Assembly: GCF_019145195.1 (NCBI RefSeq)
Contig: NZ_JAHSTW010000003.1
Location: 407,969 to 471,968 of the forward strand
Source: Pseudomonas siliginis
GTDB taxonomy: Bacteria; Pseudomonadota; Gammaproteobacteria; Pseudomonadales; Pseudomonadaceae
DNA: 64,000 nucleotides
Direction of reading: 5' to 3'
Both the position numbers and the translations under genes were made by a program. The notes under the pieces are model-generated. The model was not told the DNA's origin and did no database searches. It worked only from the letters and a program-made list of their open reading frames with translations. Positions within the stretch are counted from its first letter, which is position 1. Each line of letters begins with the position of its first letter. Below are positions 23,541-31,112 of the stretch, one piece after another.

Positions 23541-23609
23541 TTTAACCGTTGGTTAATTTTATTGCGGCAACCGCCGGTATTGCTTGAAAACTAACCGGCG
23601 GTTAATATT
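23541..23609. promoter_or_regulatory. Three-operator control region (OR-like) and rightward promoter
   Basis: Three copies of a dyad related to TTAACCGNNGGTTAA lie at 23541-23558, 23568-23582 and 23590-23609. A rightward promoter TTGCTT (23580-23585), 17 bases, TAATAT (23603-23608) overlaps the third. This copies the lambda OR1-3 layout between divergent cI and cro. Confidence 0.85.
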
Positions 23610-23639
23610 GGGTCTGACAAAGTTTGCTGAGGCAACGAC

Positions 23640-23846
23640 ATGAAGAAGACGCCACTGCCAGAACTGGTTGAGCGAATTGGTCAGTCCGCTGTCGCCAAGG
23701 GCCTTGGCGTCAGCGCTCCAGCCATTTCAAAAGCTTTGAAGGCGGCCAGGGAAATCCTAGTCATTGAACATGAGGACGGAAAGCTGACAGCGGAGGAGGT
23801 TCGTCCATTTCCGTGCCAGCTGCCGGTTCAGAAAACTGCCGCCTGA
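23640..23846 (+). CDS. Cro-like repressor (68 aa)
   Basis: A small helix-turn-helix protein with ELVERIGQSAVAKGLGVSAP then AISKALKAAREILV, the Cro pattern. It is the first gene from the rightward promoter, directly opposite cI. It should compete for the same operators and favour lytic growth. Confidence 0.85.
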   Translation: MKKTPLPELVERIGQSAVAKGLGVSAPAISKALKAAREILVIEHEDGKLTAEEVRPFPCQLPVQKTAA

Positions 23847-23924
23847 CATCGAGTCCGCCGTTCCTAGAGCAAATGATCGCGCCGCTGGTGGCGCAAAGCC
23901 ACGTAACAATTTTCGAGGTGTGAC

Positions 23925-24350
23925 ATGCAGGAGTTGATGAGAGCGATCTACGACGTGGTTGACGACCATGGCACCAAAAAAATCGCCGAGGGCGCGGACT
24001 TTAAATCTCGGACGCTTCTTTCCCAGAAGGCAAACCCGGACTACGACACCCACCGCATGAACGTGGAAGAGCTGCACCGGATCATGAAGTTTACCCAAGA
24101 CTTCCGCCCGCTAAAGGCTTGGGCGGAGGCGTTCGGTTTCGACCTGGTCCCGAAGGAGCGGCCGGAAGGAATCAACCTAAACGCCGCTCTGCTGCGACTG
24201 CATGCCGATCTTGCTGACGTTACCCGGCTTGCGTTCGACGCACAGGCTGACGGTCGAGTCTGCTCGCTCGAGAAAACTAGCCTGCTCAAGGAGGCTGAGG
24301 AAGTGATCGTCAGCTTGGAATTGTTCAAGCAGTCCGTGAAGGCAGCCTGA
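23925..24350 (+). CDS. CII-like phage regulator
   Basis: The 141-residue protein resembles the CP76/CII family: MQELMRAIYDVVDDHGTKKI, then GADFKSRTLLSQKANPDYDT and LHRIMKFTQDFRPLKAWAEA. It lies after cro and before a terminator, the place of CII, so it probably activates lysogeny genes. The C-terminal half is a helical tail. Confidence 0.8.
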   Translation: MQELMRAIYDVVDDHGTKKIAEGADFKSRTLLSQKANPDYDTHRMNVEELHRIMKFTQDFRPLKAWAEAFGFDLVPKERPEGINLNAALLRLHADLADVTRLAFDAQADGRVCSLEKTSLLKEAEEVIVSLELFKQSVKAA

Positions 24351-24362
24351 ATTTCAGACACA

Positions 24363-24392
24363 AAAAAGCCGACGTACGAGGTCGGCTTTTTC
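24363..24392 (+). terminator. Rightward terminator after the CII-like gene
   Basis: GCCGAC pairs with GTCGGC and is followed by TTTTT. It separates the regulatory genes from the replication genes, like tR1 in lambda. Confidence 0.85.
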
Positions 24393-24420
24393 AATAGCGG
24401 TAAAACAAGTGGAGCTGATT

Positions 24421-25224
24421 ATGCACGCACACTCACAACAGGACAATACCGGACATGTCGCGACACGTTTTGCAGATTCTGAAAACGTGTCGCGTACCGT
24501 TATGTCCTCTCGCGAAATCGCCAACGTCACCGGTAAACGGCACGACAATGTAAAACGCGACATCTTGGCAATGCTCAAAGACCTGAAAGTAGATGCACTC
24601 AATTTTGAGGACATCTACCTCGACGGACGCAACCGTGAGCAAGTCCAGTACATGCTTGATCGCGAGCACACCGATTGCCTGCTCACCGGTTACAGCGCCC
24701 CGATGCGCATGAAGGTGATTAGCCGGTGGCGCGAGCTTGAACAGCAGCAGGGCGCCCGCGAGCAGGTTCTGCTCAATGGCACCAAGGTCGTCGGCGAGAT
24801 CGCCATTATGGAGTGCTACACGCGCCTGCTGAAGCCCGCGCCATCTTGCCAGATGGCCATGCTCACCAAGATCGCCCAGAACAACGGGCTCGATCCGATA
24901 TTTCTCCCAAGCTACGCCGTCGACTCTGCACCTGATGCCGCCGGCGGCTCTTCGATGCCCACCAAGTCGGCCACGGCCTTGCTGAAAGACAACAGCATCC
25001 GCGTTGCGCCCGCAGCATTCAACCGCGCGCTGGCCGTCAAGGGCTTCCTCAAGCAACTCCAGCGCAAAAACTCCAAGCAGGAAATGGTCGACTTCTGGTC
25101 GGTGACCGAGAAGGGTCTAGCCTACGGCAAAAACCTCACCAGCCCTCAATCCCCACGCGAGACACAGCCTCACTGGTACGTGGACCGCTTCCTCGAACTG
25201 GCCAAATTGGTCGGGAAGGCCTGA
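24421..25224 (+). CDS. Rha-family regulator/antirepressor
   Basis: The N-terminal Rha domain is clear: VMSSREIANVTGKRHDNVKR, ILAMLKDLKVDALNFEDIYL, and YMLDREHTDCLLTGYSAPMR then MKVISRWRELEQQQ. The C-terminal part (about 170-255) resembles phage antirepressor KilAC domains (SATALLKDNSIRVAPAAFNR, FWSVTEKGLAYGKNL). The ATG at 24421 has GGAG upstream. Rha proteins interfere with growth of the phage in some hosts and regulate phage genes. A 13-bp inverted repeat lies inside the first 25 codons and may be its own operator. Confidence 0.88.
   Translation: MHAHSQQDNTGHVATRFADSENVSRTVMSSREIANVTGKRHDNVKRDILAMLKDLKVDALNFEDIYLDGRNREQVQYMLDREHTDCLLTGYSAPMRMKVISRWRELEQQQGAREQVLLNGTKVVGEIAIMECYTRLLKPAPSCQMAMLTKIAQNNGLDPIFLPSYAVDSAPDAAGGSSMPTKSATALLKDNSIRVAPAAFNRALAVKGFLKQLQRKNSKQEMVDFWSVTEKGLAYGKNLTSPQSPRETQPHWYVDRFLELAKLVGKA
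24459..24494. repeat. Inverted repeat CGCGACACGTTTT inside the rha gene
   Basis: CGCGACACGTTTT (24459-24471) and its exact complement (24482-24494) are 10 bases apart. The same core, GTCGCGACACGTTT, recurs at 30741-30754 with its own inverted partner. A regulator-binding site is likely. Confidence 0.5.
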
Positions 25225-25225
25225 T

Positions 25226-26197
25226 ATGCAATTCACCATCACGATCAATCAGGTGAAGGCGTTGGAGTGGGGGCTGAATTCTCAGCAGGCCCTGCTGTTT
25301 GCCTTCGTCTATGGCTGTCCGAGCTGGACAAAGCCAATCAAGACTGACGACGGGATCTTCTTCGCGCTGAGCAAGGCCAAGATCATCGAGGAGCTGCCGC
25401 TGCTCACTGACAAACCAGACACTGCTTACCGCATGTTGAAGGCCCTGGAAGAAGCCGGTCTTATTGAGCTTTCCAGCACTTCGAACATCACACTGTTCCG
25501 CCTGACCGAGAAGGCGATCGAGTGGAACCAGAAGCTCGACGGGTCGGAAAAATATCCGACCCCACCAAATAACGAAGGTCGGAAAAAAATCCGATCTACC
25601 TCGGAAAAAAATCCGAGCAAGGTCGGAGAAAAATCCGAACAAGGGTCGGAAAAATCTCCGACAAATCAGGATACCAATCATCAGGGTACCAATCAGGATA
25701 CCAGTCAGGACTTGCAAGGCAGCCCGGACAAGCCGGCCCGCAATCTGGTTCTCGTGGTCGATCGCACCGATGCCCCGCGGGTTGAGATTCCCGCTGACAT
25801 GCCTGGCCCAAAAGACCAGTCCTGCAAAACCTACAAGGTGTGGGCGAACTACGCCATGGCCTACCGCAAGCGCTACAGCACTTGGCCTGTGTGGAACGCC
25901 AAGGTAGGTGGCCAGCTCGGTCAACTTGTCGACCGCCTCGGCGCCGATGTCGCTCATCACGTCGCGGCTCACTTCCTGAAAACCAGCGATGCCGCTGTGC
26001 TCCGAAAGTGCCACAGCCTCAACGAGCTGCTGGCCAATGCCGAGAGCTACCACACCCAGTGGGTGACCGGGCAGCGCATCAACGGAACAACCGCGCGCCA
26101 GATGGAACGCACCGAAGCGAACGTTTCCGCCGCCGAGCAGGCCGCGCAAATGGTCTTGGCCAAGCGCCAAGCAGGGGAGCGCAATGAATACCTTTGA
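25226..26197 (+). CDS. Replication initiator, O-like, with internal origin
   Basis: The 323-residue protein has an N-terminal winged helix (LNSQQALLFAFVYGCPSWTK; LPLLTDKPDTAYRMLKALEE; AGLIELSSTSNITLFRLTEK). A low-complexity hinge (about residues 105-165) is made by iterons in the DNA. A C-terminal domain follows (TYKVWANYAMAYRKRYSTWP; HSLNELLANAESYHTQWV). This is the lambda O plan: the N-terminal domain binds the iterons and the C-terminal part recruits the helicase loader. The next gene overlaps it by 14 bases. Confidence 0.82.
   Translation: MQFTITINQVKALEWGLNSQQALLFAFVYGCPSWTKPIKTDDGIFFALSKAKIIEELPLLTDKPDTAYRMLKALEEAGLIELSSTSNITLFRLTEKAIEWNQKLDGSEKYPTPPNNEGRKKIRSTSEKNPSKVGEKSEQGSEKSPTNQDTNHQGTNQDTSQDLQGSPDKPARNLVLVVDRTDAPRVEIPADMPGPKDQSCKTYKVWANYAMAYRKRYSTWPVWNAKVGGQLGQLVDRLGADVAHHVAAHFLKTSDAAVLRKCHSLNELLANAESYHTQWVTGQRINGTTARQMERTEANVSAAEQAAQMVLAKRQAGERNEYL
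25543..25703 (+). repeat. Iterons of the phage replication origin
   Basis: Five 18-bp palindromic copies of GTCGGAAAAAAATCCGAC start at 25543, 25578, 25600, 25622 and 25645, mostly 22-23 bases apart (two helical turns). Three copies of ATCAGGATACCA follow at 25665, 25680 and 25692. Both arrays lie inside the O-like gene, as ori does in lambda. Confidence 0.8.
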
Positions 26198-26981
26198 AAT
26201 GAACGACCAGCAGGTTGCCGGGCTTGCTGCAGCGATCTGCGCCACCGCTGAGGCCATGGGTCAGGAAATGAACCCAGGCACCGCGGCGATCATGGCCGAA
26301 GATCTCTGTGCCTACCCAGTACCGGTTGTGAAGGCCGCTCTGAAGGCCTGTCGCTTTGAGGTGAAGGGCAAGTTGGCAATGGCTGACATTCTTCAGCGGG
26401 TTCAGATTGCCGACGGCCGGCCGGGAAAGGACGAGGCCTGGGCGATCGCGATGACCACCAACGATGAATTCGAAACCGTGGTGCTGACGGACGAAATTCA
26501 GCTCGCGCTGGCAGCCGCGAAACCTGTCCTCGATGCCGGCGACAAGGTCGGTGCGCGCATGGCATTCAACAGTGCTTACGAGCGTCTGGTGGGGCAGGCC
26601 CGGGAGGACAGCAAGGAAGTGAACTGGCATGTGTCGGTCGGCTTCGACGCCAACCGCCGCACACAGGCGATCGCCAAGGCCGTGCAGATGCAGCGAATCC
26701 CTCAGGAGCGCGCTCAGCAGTACCTGGCCGACTTGAGTGTCGTGCCGGTCACTGAAGACGGTCGGGCCGTCGTTGCGCTGCTCACCGGTGAGGTTGCAAG
26801 GCCGTCGCCAAAGCTACGCGAGAGGCTCGCCGCGGTGAAGGATTCGATGCTTTCCATGCGCCAAGCATCAGCCGAGGAAAAAACAGAAATGCGAATTCAG
26901 GCAGCCAATGAGCTGGCGGATCGCCGGGCGCTGCTCATTCAGCAGGCCGAACAATTGGAAGCAAGGAGTGCGGCTCAATGA
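26184..26981 (+). CDS. P-like phage replication protein, candidate helicase loader
   Basis: A 265-residue protein in the place of lambda P, overlapping the O-like gene. The N-terminal half has LAAAICATAEAMGQEMNPGT and ACRFEVKGKLAMADILQRVQ, a pattern seen in phage proteins next to O. No Walker motif is present, so it is not a DnaC-type ATPase. The C-terminal part is helical (QASAEEKTEMRIQAANELAD). Helicase loading is inferred from order. Confidence 0.6.
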   Translation: MNTFEMNDQQVAGLAAAICATAEAMGQEMNPGTAAIMAEDLCAYPVPVVKAALKACRFEVKGKLAMADILQRVQIADGRPGKDEAWAIAMTTNDEFETVVLTDEIQLALAAAKPVLDAGDKVGARMAFNSAYERLVGQAREDSKEVNWHVSVGFDANRRTQAIAKAVQMQRIPQERAQQYLADLSVVPVTEDGRAVVALLTGEVARPSPKLRERLAAVKDSMLSMRQASAEEKTEMRIQAANELADRRALLIQQAEQLEARSAAQ

Positions 26982-27409
26982 GTATCGATAAACAAAAACT
27001 CCAGAAGCTGCTGTGGGCAGAAGCCGCGTCGTACCGTGCCGACTGTGCAGACTGGAAGCGCAACACCGAGGCTCTGCAGGACTTCCTCGGGGAAAAGACC
27101 GTGGAGGAGGTGGCGCTGGAGCTGCTGGCCGAGAACAACCGGCTTGGGCAAATCGAGTACGCATTTTCGGAGTGGATCGAGAAAACCGATTGGGTGCAGT
27201 CCACCGTGCAAGCGTCCGAACTTGGCCGCCATCGCGCGGATGTGCTGCGCACACGGATCGACCAGTTCAAGGCCGAGAACGAGGCGCTGCGCAAAGCCAT
27301 CGCCGACGTCGACGGCGCGCTGGAGCGTGAATACTGGAGCGAGTACGCCGGGCTTGAAGAAGCTCGCTCCATCCTTGACGCGGCCATTGGCAAGGCGGCT
27401 CAGGCATGA
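26978..27409 (+). CDS. Hypothetical coiled phage protein (143 aa)
   Basis: A helical protein (LQKLLWAEAASYRADCADWK; VEEVALELLAENNRLGQIEY; IDQFKAENEALRKAIADVDG) with a likely coiled coil near residues 90-115. It overlaps both neighbours by four bases. The family is not recognised. Confidence 0.6.
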   Translation: MSIDKQKLQKLLWAEAASYRADCADWKRNTEALQDFLGEKTVEEVALELLAENNRLGQIEYAFSEWIEKTDWVQSTVQASELGRHRADVLRTRIDQFKAENEALRKAIADVDGALEREYWSEYAGLEEARSILDAAIGKAAQA

Positions 27410-27876
27410 CTGACAAGATCAGCGTTAACTGCCAGGCCAAGCTCTCCGAAGCCATCACACGGCTCAGCGCCATGTTCCGCGACAAGAAGTTCGTCGTGGT
27501 ATCGCTGCGCCCGGGCAAGGACCGCACGCTAGACCAGAACCGGCTGTGGTTCGCAATGTACAAGCGCATCGCGGAAATGACCCAGATCGGTGATGAGGCT
27601 GAAGCCCGGCGCTACTGCAAGCTGCACATCGGCGTGCAGATCCTTCTGAACGAGGATGCCGGGTTTCAGGCTGAGTGGTACCGGGTGATGCGTCATCTGC
27701 CATACGAAACGAAGCTGGACATGATGGGCGAGTGCCATTTGTTCGGGCCGGACGGCTTCCCGGTGACCAGTCTGTTCAATCGTTCCCAGGGCATTGCCTA
27801 CACCGATCGCATTGTCGCGCGCTTCGCACCGCAGGGCGTGTACTTCGATGATTTGCTGAGCCAGGAGGCCGCATGA
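27406..27876 (+). CDS. NinB-like recombination protein
   Basis: The 156-residue protein has the NinB features: KFVVVSLRPGKDRTLDQNRL, WFAMYKRIAEMTQIGDEAEA, RRYCKLHIGVQILLNE. NinB is an Orf-type recombination mediator that binds single-stranded DNA and helps the Red-type system. It is followed by NinG in a coupled pair. Confidence 0.75.
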   Translation: MTDKISVNCQAKLSEAITRLSAMFRDKKFVVVSLRPGKDRTLDQNRLWFAMYKRIAEMTQIGDEAEARRYCKLHIGVQILLNEDAGFQAEWYRVMRHLPYETKLDMMGECHLFGPDGFPVTSLFNRSQGIAYTDRIVARFAPQGVYFDDLLSQEAA

Positions 27877-28475
27877 CGATTGAACGGAAGCTGCCCAAAC
27901 CGAAGAAGTGCCGAGTCGCTACTTGCAGGGCCTCATTCGTCCCGTCGCGGATGGGGCAGGCGGTTTGCAGTCCGGCCTGCGCGGCCATTGATGCACCGCG
28001 CCACATGGAGAAAGCACGGAAGGCCATCGCCCAGCGCGACCGCCGTGAGATCCAGGTGCGCAAGGACAAACTGAAGAGCAGGGCGGATCACCTGCGAGAA
28101 GCACAGGCCGCCGTGAACGAGTACGTCCGCCTACGTGACGCGCACCTGCCGTGCATCAGCTGCGACTCGATGCCGAACGACAACGACCTGATGACGGGCA
28201 GCCGCTGGGACGCCGGCCACTACCGATCCGTCGGCGCCTGTCCGGAGCTGCGCTTAGAGCCGCTGAATATTCACCGCCAGTGCGTGAAGTGCAACCGCGA
28301 CCTGTCCGGTAACGCGGTCGAGTACCGCATCCGGTTGGTGCAGCGCATCGGCGCCGAAACCGTGGCATGGCTTGAAGGGCCTCATGAGCCCTGCAAGTAC
28401 ACCGTCGAAGAAATCAAAACCATCAAGGCCGAATACCGGGCCAAGACCCGCGAACTGAAGAGGGCTGCAGCATGA
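27873..28475 (+). CDS. ninG: NinG/Rap recombination endonuclease
   Basis: The 200-residue protein has the N-terminal zinc knuckle (KKCRVATCRASFVPSRMGQA, VCSPAC), a helical middle, and the HNH-like core CISCDSMPNDND ... WDAGHYRSVGACPELRLEPL then NIHRQCVKCNRDLSGNAVEY. NinG/Rap cleaves recombination intermediates in the Red pathway. The size and motif order fit the family. Confidence 0.93.
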   Translation: MTIERKLPKPKKCRVATCRASFVPSRMGQAVCSPACAAIDAPRHMEKARKAIAQRDRREIQVRKDKLKSRADHLREAQAAVNEYVRLRDAHLPCISCDSMPNDNDLMTGSRWDAGHYRSVGACPELRLEPLNIHRQCVKCNRDLSGNAVEYRIRLVQRIGAETVAWLEGPHEPCKYTVEEIKTIKAEYRAKTRELKRAAA

Positions 28476-29167
28476 TCTATCCAAGTGTTCTGAACGCAGT
28501 TGTCTCGGCCCTCGCGGCTGAGGCGATCGACAACACCAGCAAGCAGGCGTGGCAGAAGCTGTACAACTCGGCCGACGAGGATGAGGGCGGCGATCTGGCG
28601 ACTCTGGTCCGTTCCCGTGGTGCCGACAGCATCGACCGCACTCAGGTTGATTGCTGGGTATCCGCGCGGCTGCACAGCGCACTCGAGCAGAAGCATTGGG
28701 ATGCGCTGGTGGCGAAGTACAGCACCCACAAGGGACGCAAGGTGCAAGCCATTGCGGCAATGCAGGCACAGATCAACACGCCGGCGCCGAAGCTGTTCCT
28801 GTTCAAGGCGACCACTGCCTGGGCTATCCCGCAGCTGAAGGGCGCGCGACCGAAGGTGGCGACGTCCGTATCCGTCGAGATCCCGATCGATGCGCCAGAG
28901 TGGCGTCGTGAGGCTGTGGTGAAGGCTGCGCTGGCGGCCGGCCAGGCGAAGGTCAAGCGTGACAGCTCCCGATCGGCCGACATGATCGTGCTCAAGGACA
29001 GCTTTTACGACATGAACACCTGGGACAACGACGGCACGCCGGAGTCAACTCGCCGCCGATGGCGTCAGGATATCGGCAAGGCTGCTGATGACCTGGTGAA
29101 CAAGGCTTTGGCACATGCCGCAGACATTCTCGGAGGCGAAGGTTTGCTGATCGAACAAGCGGCGTGA
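28472..29167 (+). CDS. Hypothetical protein in the antiterminator-Q position (231 aa)
   Basis: The last gene of the nin block, overlapping ninG. Helical segments (YPSVLNAVVSALAAEAIDNT; QVDCWVSARLHSALEQKHWD; THKGRKVQAIAAMQAQINTP) surround a beta segment. Its position, just before a leader with two intrinsic terminators (29527 and 29776) and the lysis genes, is where lambda has Q. Sequence alone does not show a Q fold, so the role is inferred from order. Confidence 0.5.
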   Translation: MIYPSVLNAVVSALAAEAIDNTSKQAWQKLYNSADEDEGGDLATLVRSRGADSIDRTQVDCWVSARLHSALEQKHWDALVAKYSTHKGRKVQAIAAMQAQINTPAPKLFLFKATTAWAIPQLKGARPKVATSVSVEIPIDAPEWRREAVVKAALAAGQAKVKRDSSRSADMIVLKDSFYDMNTWDNDGTPESTRRRWRQDIGKAADDLVNKALAHAADILGGEGLLIEQAA

Positions 29168-29249
29168 TTGCCTGTTGACATCAGTGAGCGAATGAGCGAA
29201 ATTAATCCCATTGTGTCATCCCTGCGCGTATCGAGGATTGACAAAATGG

Positions 29250-29288
29250 CTTCGGGGGGCGGACGGTTCGATTCCGGCAGCTCTACCA
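29250..29288 (+). other. tRNA/tmRNA-like 3'-end fragment
   Basis: CTTCGG-GGGGCGGACGGTTCGATTCC-GGCAGCTCTACCA looks like the T-arm and CCA end of a tRNA or of ssrA (tmRNA), which commonly ends GGTTCGATTCCC..AGCTCCACCA. No full cloverleaf can be drawn upstream, so it is a remnant. Phages often use ssrA as attachment site, so this may be a trace of past recombination. Confidence 0.35.
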
Positions 29289-29297
29289 GCTACCCAG

Positions 29298-29510
29298 ATG
29301 ACATTGCTGTTTGTACTGGCGGTCTTCATGGCCGTGCTTTCCGTTACACCAGAAGTGCTGACCACGACAGTTTTTTCGTTCGTGGATGAGGGTAGTAAGA
29401 TGACTGAGATCACCGACATCGCTGGAATGTTGTTCAAGCCTGTTGCAATTGTGATATCTGCCATCTGGTGTAGCTGCATCGCTGCTGGCGCAGTTCCCCA
29501 CTCCATCTGA
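29298..29510 (+). CDS. Small membrane protein (70 aa) before the late leader
   Basis: Two hydrophobic helices (TLLFVLAVFMAVLSVTPEVL near 2-21; MLFKPVAIVISAIWCSCIAA near 43-62) with a short acidic loop between. No strong ribosome site precedes the ATG. Its place in front of the lysis genes would fit a holin or antiholin-like function, but it precedes a terminator, and the true holin is at 29889. Confidence 0.4.
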   Translation: MTLLFVLAVFMAVLSVTPEVLTTTVFSFVDEGSKMTEITDIAGMLFKPVAIVISAIWCSCIAAGAVPHSI

Positions 29511-29526
29511 GGCTTCGGCCTCGACT

Positions 29527-29554
29527 AAACCCGGCCCTTGCGCCGGGTTTTTTT
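29527..29554 (+). terminator. Terminator in the late leader (first)
   Basis: AAACCCGGC pairs with GCCGGGTTT around six bases and a T-run follows. Confidence 0.88.
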
Positions 29555-29775
29555 ATGCCTCGAATTTCCCTGTAGCCAGGACAGCCCTCGGGAAGGCCTG
29601 GACGTCGATAGCCGGATAGTGCGACGCACGGATCAACGCCGGCAGCCCGCGCACTCTGACCTCACAATGCTTTCAGGGTGGCGCGAGACAGGAACAGCGA
29701 GATCGATGCAAAGGGGCGTCGACGCTGGGATGGTCTTTGGCCGACAGCTCGGAAAGACGAGCGCACCTATTCAGG

Positions 29776-29801
29776 GCCTCTGCATTCGCAGGGGCTTTTT
29801 T
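29776..29801 (+). terminator. Terminator in the late leader (second)
   Basis: GCCTCTGC pairs with GCAGGGGC (one G-T pair) with an ATTC loop and a T6 run. The stretch 29555-29888 has no gene I can support. It and the first terminator would both need antitermination for late genes to be expressed. Confidence 0.8.
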
Positions 29802-29888
29802 CGTTTTCGGCTCCCCACACCCATTGCCCCGAGCTGGGAGTGCAGCGGACGCCGGATTTATTCACTCCCCGAGGGGGAGGACAGTCGG

Positions 29889-30215
29889 ATGTCCAAGATG
29901 CCTGAGAAAAATCCTGACTTCTGGGCGCAGGTCTGGCTCGTCCTCAGTACCCCGCTTTGGCAGGGTGCAATCATGGCGTCCACGGTCTCGCTATTGCGCG
30001 TTCTTTACGAAGGCAAAGAGGCCAACAAGTGGCGCGTGATTCTTGAGGCGATGATCTGCGGATCGTTGAGCCTTTCTGCCAGTAGCGTCATTGAGTGGAT
30101 GGCCTGGCCATCAAGTCTTTCGGTTGCGGCCGGCGGCACTATCGGTTTCATCGGTGTTACCGCGATTCGGGAGCTGATCATCAAGTTCCTCGGACGCAAG
30201 GCGGACTCAGCATGA
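29889..30215 (+). CDS. Phage holin (lambda-type)
   Basis: The 108-residue protein begins SKMPEKNPDFWAQVWLVL and has three hydrophobic segments (QGAIMASTVSLLRVLYEG; AMICGSLSLSASSVIEWMAW; LSVAAGGTIGFIGVTAI), then a basic end GRKADSA. This is the lambda-family holin pattern in many Pseudomonas phages. It makes the membrane hole that triggers lysis. The ATG at 29889 follows GAGGGGGAGG. It overlaps the spanin gene by four bases; the hydrolases are encoded far away at 56092 and 60401. Confidence 0.85.
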   Translation: MSKMPEKNPDFWAQVWLVLSTPLWQGAIMASTVSLLRVLYEGKEANKWRVILEAMICGSLSLSASSVIEWMAWPSSLSVAAGGTIGFIGVTAIRELIIKFLGRKADSA

Positions 30216-30598
30216 AAGCGATAGCTACAGCGTTCATCATCGCCTTGGTTGGCATCTTGTTGGTCGGCATTCAGCAGTACCGCGTCATCGCCCTGCGTGG
30301 CGAGGTGCAGGTTGAGACCAAGAGCAAGAATGAGGCTCTCGCCGCCAACCTCGAAAGCCAGGCCACGATCACCACCCTACGAGCCGAAGCCCAGCGCAAC
30401 GCCGATTACCAGAAAGACCTGAACAAGCGGTTACAGGCCAGCCAAGCCAAAGCCAGAAAGGCGGAGAAGAACTTTGAAGAACTCAAACGCAACAGCAAGC
30501 CTGTTCGTGATTGGGCTGCTCAGCCTCTGCCTGACGGCCTGCGCGGGAAAGCCGCCACTGGTAACAAAGACAGCGGCGGTAAGAGTCGAGCCCCCTGA
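30212..30598 (+). CDS. Inner-membrane spanin (Rz-like), first copy
   Basis: The 128-residue protein has an N-terminal membrane anchor (AIATAFIIALVGILLVGIQQ) and a long periplasmic coil (LAANLESQATITTLRAEAQR; DYQKDLNKRLQASQAKARKA), the i-spanin plan. The out-of-frame o-spanin gene begins inside it at 30474. Together they fuse inner and outer membrane at lysis. Confidence 0.88.
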   Translation: MKAIATAFIIALVGILLVGIQQYRVIALRGEVQVETKSKNEALAANLESQATITTLRAEAQRNADYQKDLNKRLQASQAKARKAEKNFEELKRNSKPVRDWAAQPLPDGLRGKAATGNKDSGGKSRAP

Positions 30599-30740
30599 AC
30601 TGGTGCCATGTGAGCGGGTAGCTGATGAAGACCTCGCCGACAACGGCCAGCTGTGGGAACTGAAGAACCAAGCCATCAACCTGCTCGACACTTGTGCAGA
30701 CCAGGTCGACGCGCAGATCAAGCGCAGTCAGAGCAAGTAG
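30474..30740 (+). CDS. Outer-membrane spanin lipoprotein (Rz1-like), first copy
   Basis: This 88-residue protein is in a different frame from Rz and starts with TTG after GGAG. A signal peptide ending LSLCLTAC gives a good lipobox with Cys23. The mature part is Pro-containing (AGKPPLVTK; EPPELVPCERV). Overlap with Rz is the classic spanin layout; the gene also extends well past the Rz stop. Confidence 0.85.
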   Translation: MKNSNATASLFVIGLLSLCLTACAGKPPLVTKTAAVRVEPPELVPCERVADEDLADNGQLWELKNQAINLLDTCADQVDAQIKRSQSK

Positions 30741-30780
30741 GTCGCGACACGTTTCGCGGGAGTGCAAATTGTGTCGCGAC
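30741..30780. repeat. Inverted repeat GTCGCGACAC before the packaging genes
   Basis: GTCGCGACAC (30741-30750) and GTGTCGCGAC (30771-30780) form a 10-bp perfect inverted repeat. GTCGCGACACGTTT is shared with the repeat inside rha at 24458-24470. A shared regulator-binding site or RNA hairpin is possible. Confidence 0.5.
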
Positions 30781-30793
30781 ACTGGAGAAGGGC

Positions 30794-31099
30794 ATGACCG
30801 GAAAGATTCTCGAGTTCAAGCCGCAGGAGGCGCCGCATTCGGCCGGCGAGGCCATCTGCTCGAACTGTAAGCATGAGTGGGTAGCTGTAGCGCCCGCTGG
30901 ATGTCGCAATCTCGAATGCCCGTCCTGCAGCTCTCACCGTGGAGTGTTCAAGCGGCCGTATGGCCCGAGCAAGGGAGAGGAGGGCTACCAGTGCAACTGT
31001 GGCTCCGACGACTTCTTCATCATGCGTCGTGGAACCCAAGCGAACGGCGCTGTGTTCTGCCGAGGCTGTGGCACAGAGGCCACTGGCTGGTTCCAATAA
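30794..31099 (+). CDS. Zinc-ribbon phage protein (101 aa)
   Basis: Three Cys knuckles are visible: CSNCKHEWVAV near residue 22, CPSC near 43, and CNCGSDDFF...CRGCGTEATGW near 67-95. GGAG precedes the ATG. It sits directly before the small terminase, in the place where HNH or zinc-finger proteins often lie, but it lacks an HNH motif. Possible role in DNA packaging or late regulation, unproven. Confidence 0.7.
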   Translation: MTGKILEFKPQEAPHSAGEAICSNCKHEWVAVAPAGCRNLECPSCSSHRGVFKRPYGPSKGEEGYQCNCGSDDFFIMRRGTQANGAVFCRGCGTEATGWFQ

Positions 31100-31112
31100 T
31101 CAAGGATTCCCC

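Noticed and set aside
25543..25703. CRISPR array
   Set aside because: Repeats are palindromic 18-mers and 12-mers with very short gaps inside a coding gene, so they are replication iterons.
29250..29288. Functional tRNA gene
   Set aside because: Only a T-arm and CCA-like end; acceptor and anticodon arms cannot be formed.
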